Source of the DNA: Eledone cirrhosa
Taxonomy: Eukaryota > Mollusca > Cephalopoda > Octopoda > Eledonidae
Direction: 5' to 3'
DNA: 64,000 nucleotides
NCBI GenBank assembly: GCA_964016885.1
Contig: OZ024744.1
Coordinates: 115,142,802-115,206,801, forward strand
Part shown: piece by piece, positions 61,369-64,000 of the stretch
Layout of the letters: the number at the start of each line of letters is the position of its first letter
How positions within the stretch are numbered: position 1 is the stretch's first letter
The notes under the pieces: generated by a model
Told to the model about the DNA's origin: nothing
What the model saw: only the letters and a program-made list of their open reading frames with translations
Databases searched by the model: none
Position numbers and translations under genes: made by a program

Positions 61369-61375
<7 letters not shown>
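61045..61375. mobile_element. Fold-back element, ~115-bp arms
   Basis: Positions 61045-61165 and 61255-61372 are inverted copies; the shared core includes AAAAGATATTGTTGACAATT and GTCTTTTACC. The spacer has its own small inverted repeat (AGTTCTAATTAGC type). An (AT)n tract at 61373-61420 directly follows. Confidence 0.88.

Positions 61376-61421
<46 letters not shown>
61373..61421. repeat. (AT)n microsatellite
   Basis: Pure AT run at the right edge of the fold-back element. Confidence 0.97.
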
Positions 61422-61424
<3 letters not shown>

Positions 61425-61429
61425 ACACC

Positions 61430-63600
61430 AAATGTGGTTAGAGCAGGTCTCCAGAGAGAAGAAGGGTGACTTAGTAGTTTAATAGTGGGGAGGAGACAAT
61501 TAAGACCATGAGACATGCATGGAAAGAATGGCAGAATGGGGAAAATAGGAGAGAAACTAGTGACAAGTATACTTTGAAAGGGAAGCAGAAAATAAAAAAT
61601 TTAAGAAGTTTTGTGATGTGAGGACCAAAGATGTGAGGTGTTCAGTATTGTGAGATAGTGTGATGTTGTGGGGGAGAAATGTGTCCCAGATGACAATGGT
61701 GCACTTGCTCTCACTGATGCTGAAAAGAAAGTAGCATGGAAGTGTCACTATGAGAGACTGATGAATGAGGAGAATAAATGGAAGGAAGATAATCTGCCCC
61801 AAGTAAACCCAACAAAGGAACCAGCTTTACAAGTAAGCAACAATGTAAAGAAATTAAGGATATGAAGACACAAAAGAAGCTAGACCATCAAGGAGAGTTG
61901 TTGAGATGCTGAAAACATCCTGGGTGGTGGGTTGTACCTTAATCACTCATATTGTAAACCAAGTTATTCAAAATGGTGTCATACCCAATGACTGGTGTAG
62001 CAGTAGCATCATAAACTGCTTCAAGGGCAAAGGAGAGGCACTAGACAGAAAACTATAAAGGCATTAAGTTGGTTGACCAGGTTATGAAGGTCACTGAAAG
62101 AGTCATAGCTCAGCTGATTAGAGAATATGTTGACATAGATGAGGTGCAGTTTGGGTTTGTGCCGGGGTACTACTGATGCTCTCTTCCTTGTGAGACAACC
62201 ACAGTAGTACCTAGTTAAAGCCACACTACTTGACATTTGTTAACCTAGTGAAGGCTTTTGATAGTCCCCTTTTTCATAATCTTGTGGGCTCTTAGAAAAC
62301 TAGTAGATGAGTGGCTTGTGAAGGCTGTACAAGCCATGTTTAGAGGAACAGTCAGCAAGGTTAGTATTAACAATGAATATAGTGAGGAGTTTAGTGTGCA
62401 GGTAGGTGTGCCTCAAATCTCTGTTCTTAGCCTTGTCTGTTTATTATTGTCCTACAGGCTATGACAGAAGACTGGCTGTCTATGGGAACTTCAGTATGCA
62501 GGTGACTTAAACCTTGTAGCTATGGCAAAATTAGAAAAGAAATTCCAAACCTGGAAGCATGGCCTAGAATCAAAAGGTCTTTAAGTCAACTTGGTAAAGT
62601 CTAAAGAGCTGGTACGTAGAAAGGAAAACAGCCCATGTCCCTTAAGGGAAATGGCTTTGTTCAGTAAAGGGAAGGAGTGGGTAGTAATTCCTACTAAAAG
62701 TTTTCCCTCAAAATGAAAGCCAGATTGTATGAAGCTTGTGTACAAACAGGAATGCTACATGGAAGTGGACCTCTGCAATATTTGCAGAGGAACTACAAAG
62801 ATTGGGAAGAAATGAAGTTCACATGCTCTAATGGATGCGTAATAGTAGTGTGCACAAACAACAAAGCATCCTCGAACTGAGAGAGAAACTAGGCATAAGA
62901 GGAGTGTGGTGGTATAAACATGTGATGTGTATGGAGGATGGGAGCTGTAGAAAAAGGTGCAGGGCACTCAAAGTTGATGGAAATTATAGAACAGGAAGAC
63001 CTAGGAAAGCTTGAGATGAAGTGATAAAAGCTGACATTGTCCAATTAAACCTCACAAAGGCGATGGCACAGGATCAAGAGCTCTAGTGTCATGCTGTACT
63101 ACAGAAGACCCACCTTCCCATGTACACAAAATGAAATGAAACAAACATATAGAGGATACAATAGCCTGTACCAATCTTCTCTTCACCCCTCCTCATTCAC
63201 TCTCCACAGTCTTAATACTCGGCCCACACCAGCTAAATATCCCATCCTCATCGATGTCAAACTTGCTTACTTTTCTACCCCCTCCAAACCCTCAACCCTG
63301 ATATACCTTGAATTCCCAACCCATGCATATAAAGTATGAAAAATGGACATGCTCTACATCTTATCTCCCACAATGCCATTACCATGACAAAAAACACTAA
63401 ATCTACCCTGTAAGGTGGTCATATTGGTGACACAACAAAAAGCACCCAGTCCACATTGTAACATGGTTGATGTTATGAAGGGTATCCAGCTGTAGAAACC
63501 AAGTCAAAATACACATCTGTATAAGCAAGACATGTTCACCTGACCTGACATTTCTCATAATGCAACAACTCCTCTAACCCATGCAAGCATAAAAAATAAA
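61430..63600 (+). pseudogene. Second, more decayed copy of the 43.4-kb LINE
   Basis: The sequence follows the LINE at 43400-46160. Pre-RT linker with LALTDAEKKVAWKCHYERLM at 61690-61770; CFKGKGEALDR at about 62015-62050, continuous with the next block, so this copy lacks the insertion seen in the first; GFVPG near 62150; WALRKL-DEWLVKAVQAM at 62270-62340. The region corresponding to YADD is deleted or mutated near 62480. The C-terminal tail with RPRKA lies at about 63000, a 3' end with ACAGAAGACCCACCTTCCCA at 63102, and the tail AAAAAGCACCCAGT to GTATCCAGCTGTAGAAACCA at 63435-63510. About 300 bp of other sequence lies between the coding end and the tail. Confidence 0.82.
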
Positions 63601-64000
63601 CATTAAAATATAATGATAATGAAGATATATATATATACATATATATAAAATACTGGAACAAATACGGACAGTAGTCCCATCTCATCATTTGACTGCAAGA
63701 GATGGTTTTAGAGCTGTAAGGTTGATACAACTGGTTCACAAGGGACAGTAACAAATGGGTAAAGGACAAGTCTTTTGTCAATTCATGAATAAGAGAAAAG
63801 ATGCAACTAACCCATGAGCTGCAACTAAAAAGAAGAGATACTGATGAGGCTCAACATATTAACCAAGGAGTAAAAGAGAAGGTGAAAGAGATAAAGAATG
63901 TACAAACGTTGATAAAAGTTTCCTCCATTTCTTTCAACGCTAAGTCATTATGTGTAGAATATGTGGTGAGGTACAAGATATATATTTTGTCGCTTTTATA
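63601..64000. other. Nothing firm recognised
   Basis: A short (AT)n run at 63625-63650, then sequence with no tandem structure and no exon I can support. Confidence 0.5.

Overview
This is eukaryotic, gene-poor, repeat-saturated DNA. It is most likely from a cephalopod, probably an octopus. The evidence is tRNA-derived SINEs and SINE-tailed LINEs that resemble cephalopod repeats I remember, plus long (AT)n tracts and many minisatellites. There are no prokaryotic genes. Nearly all long open frames are by-products of tandem repeats whose units lack stop codons.

One host gene is recognisable, on the minus strand. Five exons join in consistent phase with GT-AG borders: 49076-50260, 46186-46289, 10530-10680, 3268-3324 and 450-541. 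Together they encode about 529 residues of a gamma-synergin (SYNRG)-like clathrin/AP adaptor accessory protein. They cover WxxF, LDLF and DEFGGF motifs in the large exon and part of the conserved C-terminal domain in the four small exons. The 5' exons lie beyond the right edge and the 3' end beyond the left edge. Exons make up about 2.5% of the window.

Layout from left to right. 1-4.9 kb: exons 450-541 and 3268-3324 among 56-bp, 95-bp, TCA and 50-bp arrays. 4.9-8.5 kb: fold-back elements and a MITE seated in (AT)n. 8.5-10.5 kb: a 20-bp array and SINE pieces. 10.5-10.7 kb: exon 10530-10680. 10.7-11.4 kb: a trinucleotide array. 11.48-42.13 kb: a single 45-bp megasatellite of about 680 units. 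42.1-43.4 kb: SINE remnant, 48-bp array and GT-rich DNA. 43.4-46.2 kb: a broken LINE. 46.2-50.3 kb: exons 46186-46289 and 49076-50260 with a TGG array and an 80-bp array. 50.3-55.5 kb: five more arrays and an inverted SINE pair. 55.5-64 kb: LINE fragments, a TIR element, a full SINE, fold-backs, a minus-strand LINE and a second decayed copy of the first LINE.

The unifying observation is that several arrays are tandem amplifications of pieces of interspersed retroelements, and most of them lie inside introns of the synergin gene. The 45-bp array resembles a SINE tRNA-like head, with a SINE body at its right edge. The 80-bp array resembles a SINE 3' tail. The 48-bp array matches the LINE 3' tail, the 95-bp array matches the LINE reverse-transcriptase C-terminus, and the ~97-bp array is SINE body. 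The 45-bp array shows 2.3-2.6 kb higher-order duplications and makes one intron about 35.5 kb long.
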